Assembly (NCBI GenBank): GCA_038503035.1
Contig: JAVSML010024570.1
Span: 1-64,000, forward strand
From: Crocodylus rhombifer
Lineage: Eukaryota > Chordata > Crocodylia > Crocodylidae
Reading direction: 5' to 3'
DNA length: 64,000 nt
Shown here: positions 46,843-58,436 of the stretch, in pieces
Layout of the letters: every line of letters starts with the position of its first letter
Numbering within the stretch: the stretch's first letter is position 1
Notes under the pieces: generated by a model
Told to the model about the DNA's origin: nothing
The model's input: the letters and a program-made list of their open reading frames with translations, nothing else
The model's database searches: none
Made by a program: the position numbers and the translations under genes

Positions 46843-47820
46843 TGTAACAGGAGGGCGTCCTAGGGGTCACCGTGCTCTCCCCTAATGCCCCCTTTACCGT
46901 GCCAGGTTAGCCTAAAAGCACCCTCAAGTTTCGCCCACCACGTCTTGGATGTTAATGTATAATTGGGAGGCTGCCTTTCCATTTTCTTGGACGCTGTTAT
47001 CCTGTTGTACACTGGCCCTGTTTCCGTAATGGGTGTTTCAGTGCACCCCAGCCTTATGGGTTATGCGTGGCTCCAACCACCCCTTTACCACACCCCAAGC
47101 CTAAAAGATGTAACTGACATTGTTTGGTCTCGCACCGTGCCTCACTGGCTCTCAGGCTATCCGCAGCCCTGTCTCAGTCTGTGCCTCACTGGCGCTTGGG
47201 CTTTTCACAGCCTTTTCTCACACTGCACCTCACTGGCACTCATCAATTGCTGCCCCCTCTCTCTGGGGCTTGGGATCAGTGCACCCCAATGCTGCATCCT
47301 CCCTGGCATTCAGGGTCAGCTCACCCCCAATACTGCGCCTTCTCTGACACTTGGAGTCGGCGCACCCCCAATACCATGCCCTCTCTGACGCCCGGGTCCC
47401 CACGCTGCCATGGACCCCCTAAGAGGCCTCCTCCATTCCCTTATAGTCTGACCCAAGCCACCGGTTGACAGCAAATAAAACACCAGCCCCGGGGCTATAA
47501 CATAAATTCATGCCGCTTGGCTAAAACAGCATTCGAGCCACCCCAAGGGCGCTCTATCTCTCACCAAGATTAAGCTGCTTGTGCATTTAGGCCTCTTCCC
47601 TTTACTTGCTTAGGCAGAGCTCCTTCCCCTTTGGCTGCCAGCAAGGCACTGCCCACCTGGCCTCAGCCCTGGGGTTTAAATGGGAGCCAGGCTCTGCCCC
47701 TTCCGGTCAGCTGACCGCTGGCAGGTGTGGGTCACTAGCTCCTTCTGGTTGCCCTAGCAACCGGCACCTGGGTAGTTATCCCGGGTCCACAAGTAGCAGG
47801 GACTTTAGTGCCCTGCCACA
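46843..47820 (-). mobile_element. Solo LTR with perfect 5-bp target duplication
   Basis: 978 bases run TGTAACAGGAGGGCG ... TAGTGCCCTGCCACA (TG...CA) and are flanked by ATCCC on both sides (46838-46842 and 47821-47825). The termini are closely similar to the LTR at 54257-55141, so both belong to related retroviral families. No internal viral sequence remains, as expected after LTR-LTR recombination. The sense strand is uncertain; minus is favoured because the TGTGGCAGGGCACT end behaves like the U3 start in the related copy. Confidence 0.78.
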
Positions 47821-48099
47821 ATCCCCCTCCCCAATCATACTTAGAGGTCTGCTAGTGGGGCCTGACCATGCCCCCCAGGTCAGCTTCCCTCCAGCCTTGT
47901 GGCTGCTGCAGAAGGAAAAGGAGGGCTCACTCTAGCGCAACCCGGTTTTTAGCCTGAGCGACTGCAGGCATGTGCCTGCCTTTCTGGAATCAAAAGTGAA
48001 TGTCTATTCACTCGCAAATCAGTTCAATCTATGCGAGTTAGACTAACCTGCAAAGATTGACTCAATTCAGGCTCGGGGTTTTTGAATGTCTGTCCCTAG

Positions 48100-51000
48100 C
48101 CCTGCTGAACAGGAGTGCTGTCCTGAATCAGGTTATGAAGTAAATGTATGTGCTGAGACCCTACAGTGAGAATTCCAAGTACTCAGCATCTTCCAGCCCC
48201 AGACCTACTCTCTGCTATATATAGACCACTTTAAGGGAATTATCATTCTTTCTCTAGCTTGGAAATAAGCAAATATTGACCAAGAAGTAATAAGTCACAT
48301 CCTCAGATCTGATCAAGGACTGAAAAATAGAAACCCAGGATGACTTGGAGAAAGTGGTTTTCTTATTTAAGAAACCCAGTAAGAACTGCTGTGCAATATG
48401 GAGGCATTGCATAGCCCCTTTAGGACATCCATAGAAAAAATATTTCTATTTAAACTTTTGCCATTAAAAAGATCCTAAAACACTCCCTGTTTCATCTCCG
48501 GTGCCAGGTTTTTAGCTAAGAGGAACAGGAAATCTGAACTAATAAGGATTCCCTGATTGCCCTGCAGGGAAGTGCTCTGACCCTAGTTCCAATAGTAACC
48601 TCTGATTTGACAAAGGAACCACAATCTGAAAATTCTCCCACATGACGGCCCAAGGCTAAGGACTTGTCAGCCTGATGTATTACACGAGACCATTTCATTC
48701 AGTACTACAGCATGTGCACAGCTAGAAGATAGAAAGGGGAAATGAAGAGTTTACAAAGCAGAGTAATATCTATGGGAGAGAGAACAGCTCTTGACAACCA
48801 AAAAACACCATAAAGGCTGATGTGGTGTTAATGGAGAAGGGTGCTGGGGAGATGTACAGACTGTAATTCTCCTTCATTTAGGAAACCTTTCCCCAAATAT
48901 GGGTAACTGAAGTTTAGTGCCCTACCAGTATTTTGCTTCTGCTAAGTTTCTCCGTGAAAAGTAAGAGGGATATAGAAAATTCACTGTGAATAATTTGTGG
49001 CAGAATCTTGCTGAGATGTTTTTATGTGTATTAGTTGGCCAAAGCACACTCCCTTTATGCCAAAACAAATCCCAAGTATCTATTAATTATTATTGATTTA
49101 CACTAAAATAAATGACCCATTTGGTCTCAATATACGATTTGGTGACTCTAGTACAACATACAAAACTAGTAAGATTCCCAGCTAATCCCTAAAAAAAAGG
49201 TCATTTTGTATACACTGCTTATGTATTTTATTGCTTTATACTGCTCTATGGCTGTTATGATGACTAGTGTAGAAAGCCATCTGCTTCAAAATGCATGAGC
49301 AATATTGTCAAAGAACACAAGCCTCAAACTCCTAACTTCTATTGTGTCCATCTCCTGATCTAACAGTGTGTAAGCTCTGAAATATTTAGACTCTATCGTA
49401 AAAAACAGCTTAGAACAAGGATAAAACGTCGTTGAGAGACAGCCACTAACATCCTTTATTAATAAACAAATTCGCTTTCTCCAGCTCTTACTTGAACAGA
49501 AACAGCACCATCTGTTGCTCACTGTTTTGTAGATCAAAGCAGCTTTTCATTCCACAGAAGAGGATAACAAGATATGAACCAGGCACAGTAGAAACTAAGT
49601 GAAAAGGGGAAAAATAAAATTTCATAAATGGACTAAGACTAGAAAAATGTGCTCTAATGTATAAGTATATAGCGTGGAACCACCCCTGGTTTATTTTGGG
49701 TTATTTTTTTTCCATTTGCCCAATCAATGAGGCTTTTCAAGAACCAAACTAAAAACTCCATTGATTTTTGCCTGTCCAAAAATGCTAGAGAATGCAGGGA
49801 CTAGCATTAGAAACTTGAAAGTCACTATGGCTAGAAAATCTGTAGTAGGTCTAGTTCCACCTCTTCCTCTCGCTATTTATTCCAGATTTTTACTATAGAA
49901 TATTTTCTAATGATCTGTCCAGTCCAATTAGTAGTCACTAATATTTATTTGTATCACTCTAACAATATGTTCTTCAGCACTGCTTCTAGGCTACTTACTC
50001 CCTGCGGAGTTAGACGACACAGTGCTGAAAATCCTGTTGACAACTGGAATCTGTTCTACAGCAGGTCTCCTATGTTGCTACAGCTGAATCCCCGCTAACA
50101 GCATTGGAAAAATTCTCTCACATTTCCTTGGTGTAGTCTGAGCCAAAATATGAAACAGTGTCTGGGGAAAAGCAGAACTGTGGCTGGAATTTGAACAGAA
50201 AGCTGTTCAGCTGCATTTCTGGAAAAGGTGTTACACCTTGAACTGCAAGCTGAAACTTTCCTTTAGCATTACCATTACCTCCTCAAAAGTGGATATACTT
50301 GTACATAAATTAAAAGACAAATAGTATATCCTGTGGCTGGGTCCTTGTGTTTCTACCTTAACAATGAAATAATCCATTCCAAAATGTCTTGATGACCCAG
50401 AAGTCAAAACAATATCCAGGGGCCAAATCCAATAAAACACTTCAGTTCTCAAAACAGGACTTAGTTTTTGACTTAGACACCTTGATCCAAAGACCCTTGC
50501 TCAGAAGTCATCTAATCCTGGTGGCATCTAAGCTCATCAACTGCCTCCCTGTTTGTCCAAAAGGTCTGCCTCCTGCACATGCCTAGAACAGCCCCAGGCT
50601 GTCCCTAACCTGTTTGAATGTAGATACCGTGTGAGCCCAGATAACACACAGCACCAGCACTGAGTTCAACACACAGCCTGGCAGCCATGGCCACTTTCAT
50701 TCAAAAACACAGAGAAAGGAAGAGGCCACTTATTTAAATAAGTCTCATATTGGTGATTCAGCTTGATGGAGAACATTATCAGCAGCAAACTGCTTTCGCA
50801 AAATATTTTAATATAAAAAATGGTTGATTTAAAAATTCTGATGATTTCCCCTGGGGACCCTGAACTTTCTGTGACTGCCATATCCCACAGCACTGGGGGA
50901 CTTACAGAAGACTTTGAGATGGATGCATCTTCTGGCCACACTGGCTGACCTCAGCTCTTAATGATTACACATTTTGTGGATTTTTCTGAATCCCCTATGC

Positions 51001-51350
51001 CCCACGTTTCCCTCCTCTTAAGTTTCCAGCCCATCATTTGAGTATGACCAAAAATAAGGGCAACCCAAAGTTAAGGCAAAGAGATCACAGCACATCAGAC
51101 TGAAGTGCATAACAGCCCCAGGCTTCTGCAGCAATTCCGTCATCTACAAGCATATTCATCAACATTCTGGGTACAAAGTGAAGGTTTGGGTTTTTTTGGG
51201 AGGGACGGGGGTGTTAATCTATCAGGCAGCAACAGAATAGAAAGGAACAAAAAGGACAGTTAATATCACTTCTTTTGATATATGAATTTAAAAAAACCAA
51301 CATTTTAGGGTGGGGTTGGAGTGTTAGTGTAGCCATAATGGTCCAAGGAG
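48100..51350. other. Unassigned intergenic sequence
   Basis: A/T-rich non-coding sequence. I saw no repeat family, exon or RNA gene. Confidence 0.45.
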
Positions 51351-51354
51351 TACG

Positions 51355-51545
51355 TGAGAAGCAAAGTTTTTTCGTGATACCTTTTACTGGACCAACTGTA
51401 TAGTTGGAAGAGATATTAGACAAGCTGTCAAGCACAATGTGCCCTTTTTCAGGTCACGCTGTGCTTGAATGTTTGTCTAATGTCTCTCCCAACTATACAG
51501 TTGGTCTAATAAAAGATACTATGAAAAGAAACCCTTGCTTCTCAC
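51355..51545. mobile_element. Hairpin MITE, arms about 85 bases
   Basis: GTGAGAAGCAAAG (51355) to AGCACA (51437) is inverted at TGTGCTTGAAT (51460) to CTTGCTTCTCAC (51545). The arms share GACCAACTGTATAGTTGG and ATTAGACAA blocks, roughly 80-85% identity. The motif TTTTACTGGACCAACTGTATAGTTGG resembles a widespread amniote hairpin repeat. It has no coding capacity. Confidence 0.75.
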
Positions 51546-51995
51546 AAATATTTTACAGGCTACTGTTAGACTTTTGGTACGCAAAATATTAATGTGTTTC
51601 ATAAAGGATTTTTTGTTCCAGGTACATAAACACAGCCACAGTCATTTTTGCTCTTGCAAAAAAACCCAAAAAACAAAACCCTCTTTTTCTCGCAAGATTT
51701 CCCAACATACATTGCAGTACCTGGCTTTTGCCTAATCTGTGCCTTGAACGTACTATTGAATATGCTTCTCCGTTTATATGCTAACAAACCTGTCCAAGTA
51801 ACACTATAAACCTAAACTGTAGGAAATTACAGAGTAAGCAGGAATTTTAAAGACTCCACCAGCAGATTCCTTTCAGCTGCTGCCTATAAATAGCATGTCA
51901 TTCTGGAATAGCGTCTAACCAGAAAGCTGCAAGATATAAGAGTAACATTAATAGTCTGACTTGAACTCATTTCAATCTGGACATATCATCAGCTA

Positions 51996-52468
51996 AGTAC
52001 AGACAGCCAAAAACCCTGAGGCTGAATCAATTCAGTCTTTGCAGGTTAGTCTAAATTGCATAGATTGAACCAATAAGCAGAGATTCACTTTTGATTCCAG
52101 AAATGCATCCATGTCTTCAGTGGCCCAGGCCAGAAACCGGAGGGTGCTAAAGTATACCTTCCTGCTTGGCTAGGGCAGACAGTTTGGGCCAAGGCTAGCC
52201 CACCCACCCTGCAACATGGGATTTGCAGGGGAGGTGCAAGCCATCCTAGGATGCTGGGGGACTGTGAGTTAACCTGAATCTAGAGGGAATCTGGGACAGA
52301 AGTTCAATAAAACAATTTCGCCTAAGTCAGTTAAGTCTGATACTACATCCATCCAGGTCTATCTTAAACTGGCTTCAGCCATTCTGAAAGTGGTTCATGT
52401 GCATTGAATTTCTGTTCTGTTACAGATCTGAACCAGTTTCTGAACACTTATACCAATTTACGTGTCCC
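51996..52468 (-). mobile_element. TA-flanked non-autonomous DNA transposon, copy 4
   Basis: It starts AGTACAGACAGCCAAAAACCC after TA and ends ACGTGTCCC before TT. Interior blocks GATTCCAGAAATGCATCC and CTGTTCTGTTACAGATCTG match copy 2 (11342-11830) in the same orientation. Total length 473 bases. Confidence 0.7.
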
Positions 52469-52474
52469 TTCAGC

Positions 52475-53155
52475 ACATGCAGTTTAGCATCCAGTTCAGC
52501 ATGTGCAGGATTCCCCATTCACACCTTACCCTGACTGCCACGGTGGGATAGGGCAGACTGTGAGGCCTAATGCAAGTCAGGGTTTTCTGAGGGCAGATTG
52601 TGGGGCTTGAGGCTGGACTGTTTTCTTTGTCATTGTTATCCGCTTCTCCTTGGATATTTGTGTGTGGTGTTGCAGTCTTTTGCATGTGACAAGTATGCAT
52701 GTGGAATTTAAGAATTAGGTTGCCATGCCCAGAGATTTATTTTATTTGCCCCAGAAAGTTCTCCATAGCCCTACTGAATCTGGTCAAGATCCTTCTTTCC
52801 TTCCGTCCTCTGCTTCATAGCCTAAGGACAACAGGGATCAGCTATGCATTGTCCCTCACTGTCTGTTATTCTCCGTCTTGTACTTTGGTGTGCAGCATCT
52901 TTAGATGTCTGCTGCACTAGTCTGCTATCATTTAGTCACTCCCCACACTGCCTGCTTCTGGCTCTGATACCCTCAATCATACAGAAGAGCATGTCTTTAG
53001 CAGCTAGTCACGTCTCATCTGAAAGATGCATCCAAACAGCGGGATTTTGTTCTTTCTTTTTCCATCAGATACACCCCAGGGAATTATGCAATTATGTGCC
53101 CACACAAGTTTGCACATAAAACATATGACCCCACATAATTCCATAATTGTGCATA
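52475..53155. other. Unassigned intergenic sequence
   Basis: No gene or repeat family recognised; open frames are short. Confidence 0.4.
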
Positions 53156-53159
53156 ATTT

Positions 53160-53880
53160 AACCCAGACAGGCTCTGTGCCTCCACCTTTGCAGGGATCCT
53201 GGCACTCCAGCTAAAAGCCCCATGTGCAGGCACCAAGTGTGGTGGCACATGACTGGACAGCTGGTGAATAGGGAGAGGAGCTCCCACCTGCAGAATGGAT
53301 GTGGGTGGGGGGTATGTGGGTGTGGGTCTCCCCCACAACAGCCATCCCCCCCACCATGGTGAACAGCCCCTGCTACCAGCAGCAGCAGGCCCTCAGGGCA
53401 CTCATGGCCATGGTAGGCAGAACCCTCAGTGGTGCATGGCTCCAGGGGCTGCATATGGCTGCACACTGAGCCTTCAAACCAGACTAGGCTGACTCTGTGC
53501 CAGCATGTGGGGCTGATAGCAGTGCAGGTAGGAGCCACATGCCATCAGGCTGGCTCTGTGCCTCTATGTGGGGTTTGCAGCACCCCAGCTGGAAGCTACA
53601 CAGAGGCATAGAGCCTGCCTGGCCCAATGAACACAACTCTGTACCTCCACATGCAGCTTCATGTGGGAGTGCTGGAAACTCCACATGGAGGCATGGAGCC
53701 AGCCCAGCCCAGCTCGATGGCATGTGGCTCCCACCTGCAGTGCCGCAAGCCCTATGTGTTCACACAGAGCCAGCCTGCTTTGGTTCAAAGGTATGCGCCA
53801 ACAGGCTGGGCCAGGTGGGCTCTGAGCCGTCACATGTAGCCAGTAGGACTCAGGTGGAGCTGTGTGCCATCAGGGGCTCT
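53160..53880 (+). repeat. Degenerate tandem repeat, second locus
   Basis: The block matches 13960-14610 on the same strand (CAGGCTCTGTGC, CATGACTGGACAGCTGGTGA, CACATGGAGGCATGGAGCC) with units near 75 bases. The hAT-like ends seen around the first array were not found here, so this is probably an internal fragment of such an element. Confidence 0.6.
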
Positions 53881-54256
53881 GCCTGCTGCAGCCATGAACA
53901 CCCAAAGGGGTGTGAGGGGATTTGTTCCTTGACTCTGTATATAACCTCTACACAGGTAGCTAACCTTTTAAAGTCAGGTCTTGGCACTTGACTGGCTGAG
54001 AGGCCTTTTCTCCTTATTACAGCCAGGGTTGGAGTAAGATATTGGTACCACAGGTCCAGGTCCAGCTGCTCAATTCATCAATTATATCAAAATCTCACCT
54101 TCCATTTTAAGAAAATAGTAAGCTTCTAAACCTCATGGTTGTGAAGAAAACCTTGAAAGTGTGACCAGAGTTTAACCCTCAGCACTTTTCATGTGCTCTA
54201 AAGCAGAAAAGAAAAAACAGATTTGAAATGTTTGCCGCAGCAAGTCTGTTGGTTCC

Positions 54257-55141
54257 TGTAACAGGGGACCTTCTCAGGGCTGATTTCCCAGTGGCCCGCC
54301 CACCTGTTTCTGGGCTAACCATCTGCCTTCTTGCCCATCATGCCTTGTTGGTAATTATTTAATTGATCTTAATAAAGCAGGAGGCTGCCCGTTCCTTGCC
54401 CTGATGCCAAGGAGTGCTACCTGAGGCTCCAGTCCTCCCCTACACCACAACCCAAGCCTCACAGGTGGCATCCAGATGTTTTCACAGTCACCGGCCCCAC
54501 AATCCTAGTGTTGAACCCCTCTATGATCCCTCCATTCCCGTGGCCAAATCTGCCTTCATTCTCAGCAGCATAGCTCCCTGAGCTGCTCCCCCTTACAGGT
54601 GTGGTCTCCCCAGGACCTTTGAATCACTAGCCCTGGCCCACCTCCAGGCCAACCAGAACCCCAGGCCCTCAGGTCTTGGGCATTCTTCGCGGTGGGCCCC
54701 TGGCCCTTCCGGTCCTGGCCCCAGCATGGACTAGTCAGGGGAAGTCCAGACAGGCATGAGTCTATAGCCTTACTCTCTTTCTCTAGGGGTCCACCCTCCA
54801 GACCCTACAAAAAGGTGTAACCCACCCAGTTGTGGGGGGTTAGGGATTAAGGCGCCCCAACCCCCCTTTCACCAGAGTTAACTGGCATTTCTTGGGGGCT
54901 CCCACACCACCGGCCACCTACTCCCGGCAGGGTGCAGCTTTAGGTCATGCCCAGGACCAAGGAGTCTCCTATCCATCCCCTACAGCTCCTCCCTTACCGC
55001 CAGATGTTACCTGCAACCAGGCAATGTTGTTGCCTCACCTCCCAGCAGCAAAATGCCCTGTTTATATGGGCAGCCCTAGATCCAAAATGGCTGCCCTCAT
55101 CAGGCCCTCAACGTGGCAGGCACACACAGTGCCCTGCCACA
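54257..55141 (-). mobile_element. Solo LTR with perfect 5-bp target duplication
   Basis: 885 bases run TGTAACAGGGGACC ... CAGTGCCCTGCCACA (TG...CA), flanked by GTTCC at 54252-54256 and 55142-55146. On the minus strand a TATA-like CCATATAAACAG lies about 75 bases from the start and an ATTAAA at about 54359; on the plus strand an AATAAA lies at 54370. The orientation is therefore only tentatively minus. A degraded relative is at 19911-20857. Confidence 0.78.
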
Positions 55142-55529
55142 GTTCCCAAGCTTGTGAGTTTAAACCTAACTCAGATGTCTCTGCACAGAAGACACTTCTA
55201 TAGCTTTGGTGTAGATATATCCACAAGGGATGTCTACCTAAGATGGCATGGTGTGACCTGCTCCATACTCCAAATGGCATACTAGCTTGAAGACCCCAGC
55301 CGTTCTTTCTCCTAAGCAGACAGACCAAGTCAAACCAAAGCAAGTACTTTTCTTCCATTCTTCAAGGAATGGGGGGAGATTTTTCTCATGTTTCTGGGGT
55401 TAAAGGGGCCCTGTGATACTGCCCCTGCTTGTGGTATAACCATTCCCTGCACTGGAGGGAAAGGGGACTTCCCTGGCTCCACCAGTCCATAGTCTTGAGT
55501 GTAAGCTGCAGGAAATCCTCATGTCATGT

Positions 55530-55605
55530 GGTCATAAGGTTGATTTCATAGAGAAGTTGGACACTAGCTCAAAAGGTCATCTAGTCCAACCCAAAGGGAA
55601 TGCCT
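55530..55605 (-). mobile_element. CR1-like 3' fragment, antisense
   Basis: TTCATAGAGAAGTTGGACAC and AAAGGTCATCTAGTCCAACCC match the reverse complement of the CR1 3' end. Short and diverged. Confidence 0.55.
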
Positions 55606-55777
55606 GTAGGTTTGAACTCACATGCTTTGGCTTCCCAATCTCAAAGCCTTTTGACTTTGTGGATCCCATTGATTTATTTTTTTGTGTGGGCATTTGAAAT
55701 AAGAGAGAGTGAGCGCTAGTGTTTGTGGGAAGAGTGTGTTTCAAGAGGAGGCTGGGCTGCTGGGTTTTCAGATACAG

Positions 55778-56354
55778 GCAGTCCTTGGACTTAACGACAC
55801 AATTGGTTCCTGAAAACCATGTCTTAAGTTGAGATGTTATAACTCAGAACCAATTTTCACATAGGAACAATGTTATAAATGGGGGATCGGTTCCTGAACC
55901 CAGGCCCAATACCCTATTTTCACCAAAAATAACACAGAATTTTGTACTCAATCAGTTATAGATGAGTAATATAGCTACATTAATGTATTTATATTGTAAA
56001 TAGCAATCATATTGATTTGGAAGGACTTCTTTGAGGTGACTTTGCTGGACTTTTTCGAGGGCTCTTGGTTGGACTTTTTGAAGAGTTGTTGGCTGGAGTC
56101 TTGTCAGGAGTCTTGGCTGCAGGTTTTTCTGGAGTCTTTTCTGCTTTCTTAAAGAAAGTGTTCAAGGAAGTTTGGACAGATGTTCTCCAGGGAGATGAGT
56201 AATGCAGCGTACTTGTTTGCTGGCATGGTATGGCATCTGATCAAACATCATAAAATCAAAACTGATGTCAGAAGGTTGAAACAGGGTGTCAATTTATAAA
56301 CGTCTTAAGTTGTGTTCATTGTAACTCAAAACGTCTTAAGTCGAGGACTGTCTG
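55778..56354 (-). mobile_element. Tc1/mariner or pogo-like non-autonomous element with coding relic
   Basis: Ends CAGGCAGTCCTTGGACTTAA and TTAAGTCGAGGACTGTCTG are inverted repeats flanked by TA on both sides. At about 56020-56200 the minus strand has a frame with LNTFFKKAEKTPEKPAAKTP followed by KSP repeats (SSKSPTKSPRKSPAKSP), which looks like the basic C-terminal tail of a lost transposase. It has no catalytic domain. Confidence 0.65.
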
Positions 56355-56369
56355 TATTGTATAATTAAC

Positions 56370-58430
56370 TAGGTAGCTTGAAGTATAGACTACTGTATAG
56401 ATGACTACTGTACAGATGCTTTATTTCATATGGTGTATAAAACAAAATAGCCACCACTTCTGAAAGGATTACAGGATTTGCTTTGGAAAGAGGTGTCATT
56501 AAAAAGTTTGTCTCACCTACACTGAAGAGGCTATTTTGTAAATCTAATAGGAAAGTGACAGAGCTCAGGAGAACTTTGTTATATGCTTTAAAGGTAGGCT
56601 TTTCCTCTTAAGAGGAGATTTCCCTCTAACCACACAAAAAGGAAGTCAAGGGGTTCAGCAGAACATTTGAAAGCCCCATATGACATGCTAAAAACGTGTC
56701 TAAATGTCCCAAAAACTATGTCATGTGACAGGGCCTACAATTTCAGAGTGCATTTCAAAAAAAAAAGAGGAGAAAATCTTTCATGGAAGGGTAAGGGAAT
56801 TCACATGGCAAAAGGGCATATGCTGTAGATAAGCATGGAGACCATTTTTAAATGCATATCATTTACTTGATAAGTTGTAACAGATTCTCTGGAATCGTGT
56901 CAAAGGAGCATATAAATACATATGCTGCAGACCAAGTCTGAAATGCATGTAATGGCTTGCTTAGACCATAACTGCCAGCTTGCTACATCATAGCAATCTA
57001 TTGTCTGGAGCCATCAAAACATAACAGCCTATTCTGGATATTCCCATATTTGGAACAGACTCAAGTTATTAAAATATTTAAAACTGTCTACTGTTCATGC
57101 ATGCTAACTCTTTAAATAATACTTTGTAATGTGCTTTTCTCTTGCTATGATAAGGACTCTAAGGAATGATTATGAGACTATAAACTATTGTATTATCAAT
57201 AATAAATTAGCTGAGTTTTCCTTTAAGTCAATTTATCCATCACAAGATACACCATTCAAGATAAGGTTAATTATGAAATGGTAAGAATGCAACACAAGCC
57301 TAATTCCTGATAAAGATATATAGAAGAGCCTTTGTGTGCTGGAATTTTGATAATTTAAAGTTAATTTCTAGTGACATAGAGAAAATCATGACTGTGTCCA
57401 TGAATCATGAGGCTTTTCTCCAGGGCACAGAGAAAAACAAACAGCTCATTAGAAAAGATGGCAAATCAACCCACTGTTTGAATCAACATATGAAATAAAA
57501 GCAACAAACCAATGCATGTAGATAGCTTTCTTCACACAAACTTACTGTAATAAAGTGAAAGCTAAATCACCAGTGAAGGTGATCATGAAAACTATGGCAA
57601 ATATGTATTTCTTTAGTTTATTTTTAAATATAACCTTTGTGCACTTTCAAAGAGAGCCTTAGAAATCCTTTTAAGGTTTCTTGCACTTGCCTTTTAACTC
57701 AGGAATATCAGCAATGTCAAGTTGATCTTTTTTTTTCAGTTTTGGTGGAAAAGCTCTGGGAGGTCTCAGGAATGTGCAGACTTTAAAAAAGCCATACTTA
57801 GTCCTGACTGCCTCAAGAGCCAACAGCCACAGCAAGAATCACATGCCTTCCCAAGTGAACCGTGGAAAATATACTCCAGTACAAAAGAAAAAGCCATAGC
57901 ACTTTTACTGTGACCAACACAGAGGGAGCATGCATGGGGTGCAATACTTATGGTAACAGGGAAGACACGACTGCATGAAGTTTAAAACATGCATGTGCTC
58001 AAACAAAAACACATTGGTATCAACATTGTCTTCAGAGATGCAGATGGTAATTTAGAGAACTGCTTGTGACTCGAGCTAGGGGCTGTGTGTTACTTCTCTA
58101 AACAGGGAAATGTTGAATCTGAAAAAAATACAAAAACTTGAGGTAGCTTTAAGCTTGTTAGCTTGGATACCAGAAGTAGTTCAGTCATTATAGCCCAGAG
58201 CTTAGTAGGTTAACTGACTGTTGTGAAGCAGGTTTAAAGCAAGCTTTGGTACTGAAGCCAAGGAGGTCATTCAAGCCTGAATTTCTAGCAAGACAGACAT
58301 CAATAACTTAAAAAAACCAAACCACAACTTCTGGTATTTTTTAAAGATGACGGAAAGCAGGAATATGCATATTACCCCATTTCTTCTCCTATTATAAGCC
58401 ACACTGGGCTTTTGGCCAGTCTCTTCTATT
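56370..58430. other. Unassigned A/T-rich intergenic sequence
   Basis: No gene, CR1 or LTR recognised. A/T-rich with short frames only. Confidence 0.45.
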
Positions 58431-58436
58431 GGAAGG

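Larger units (their letters stand above)
38623..48096 (+). mobile_element. TA-type DNA transposon with long central palindrome, split by nested insertions
   Basis: The left end GGGGACAGACCTTACACAAACTGG and right end GGGTTTTTGAATGTCTGTCCC (then TA, 48097-48098) are those of copy 1 at 4853-5655, and the sequence just inside each end also follows copy 1. Removing the insertions (38707-39843, about 39905-40190, about 40908-45312, 46843-47825) leaves roughly 2.6-2.7 kb. The copy-1 sequence resumes exactly across the hAT and the first CR1 insertion sites, which supports the reconstruction of order. No transposase frame was found in the remainder. That both ends belong to one element is an inference from matching ends, orientation and continuity of the palindrome arms. 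Confidence 0.6.

Noticed and set aside
45375..46870. Open frames up to 168 residues on both strands
   Set aside because: They are products of the GC-rich palindrome arms; the same residues appear in inverted copies and no domain is recognisable.
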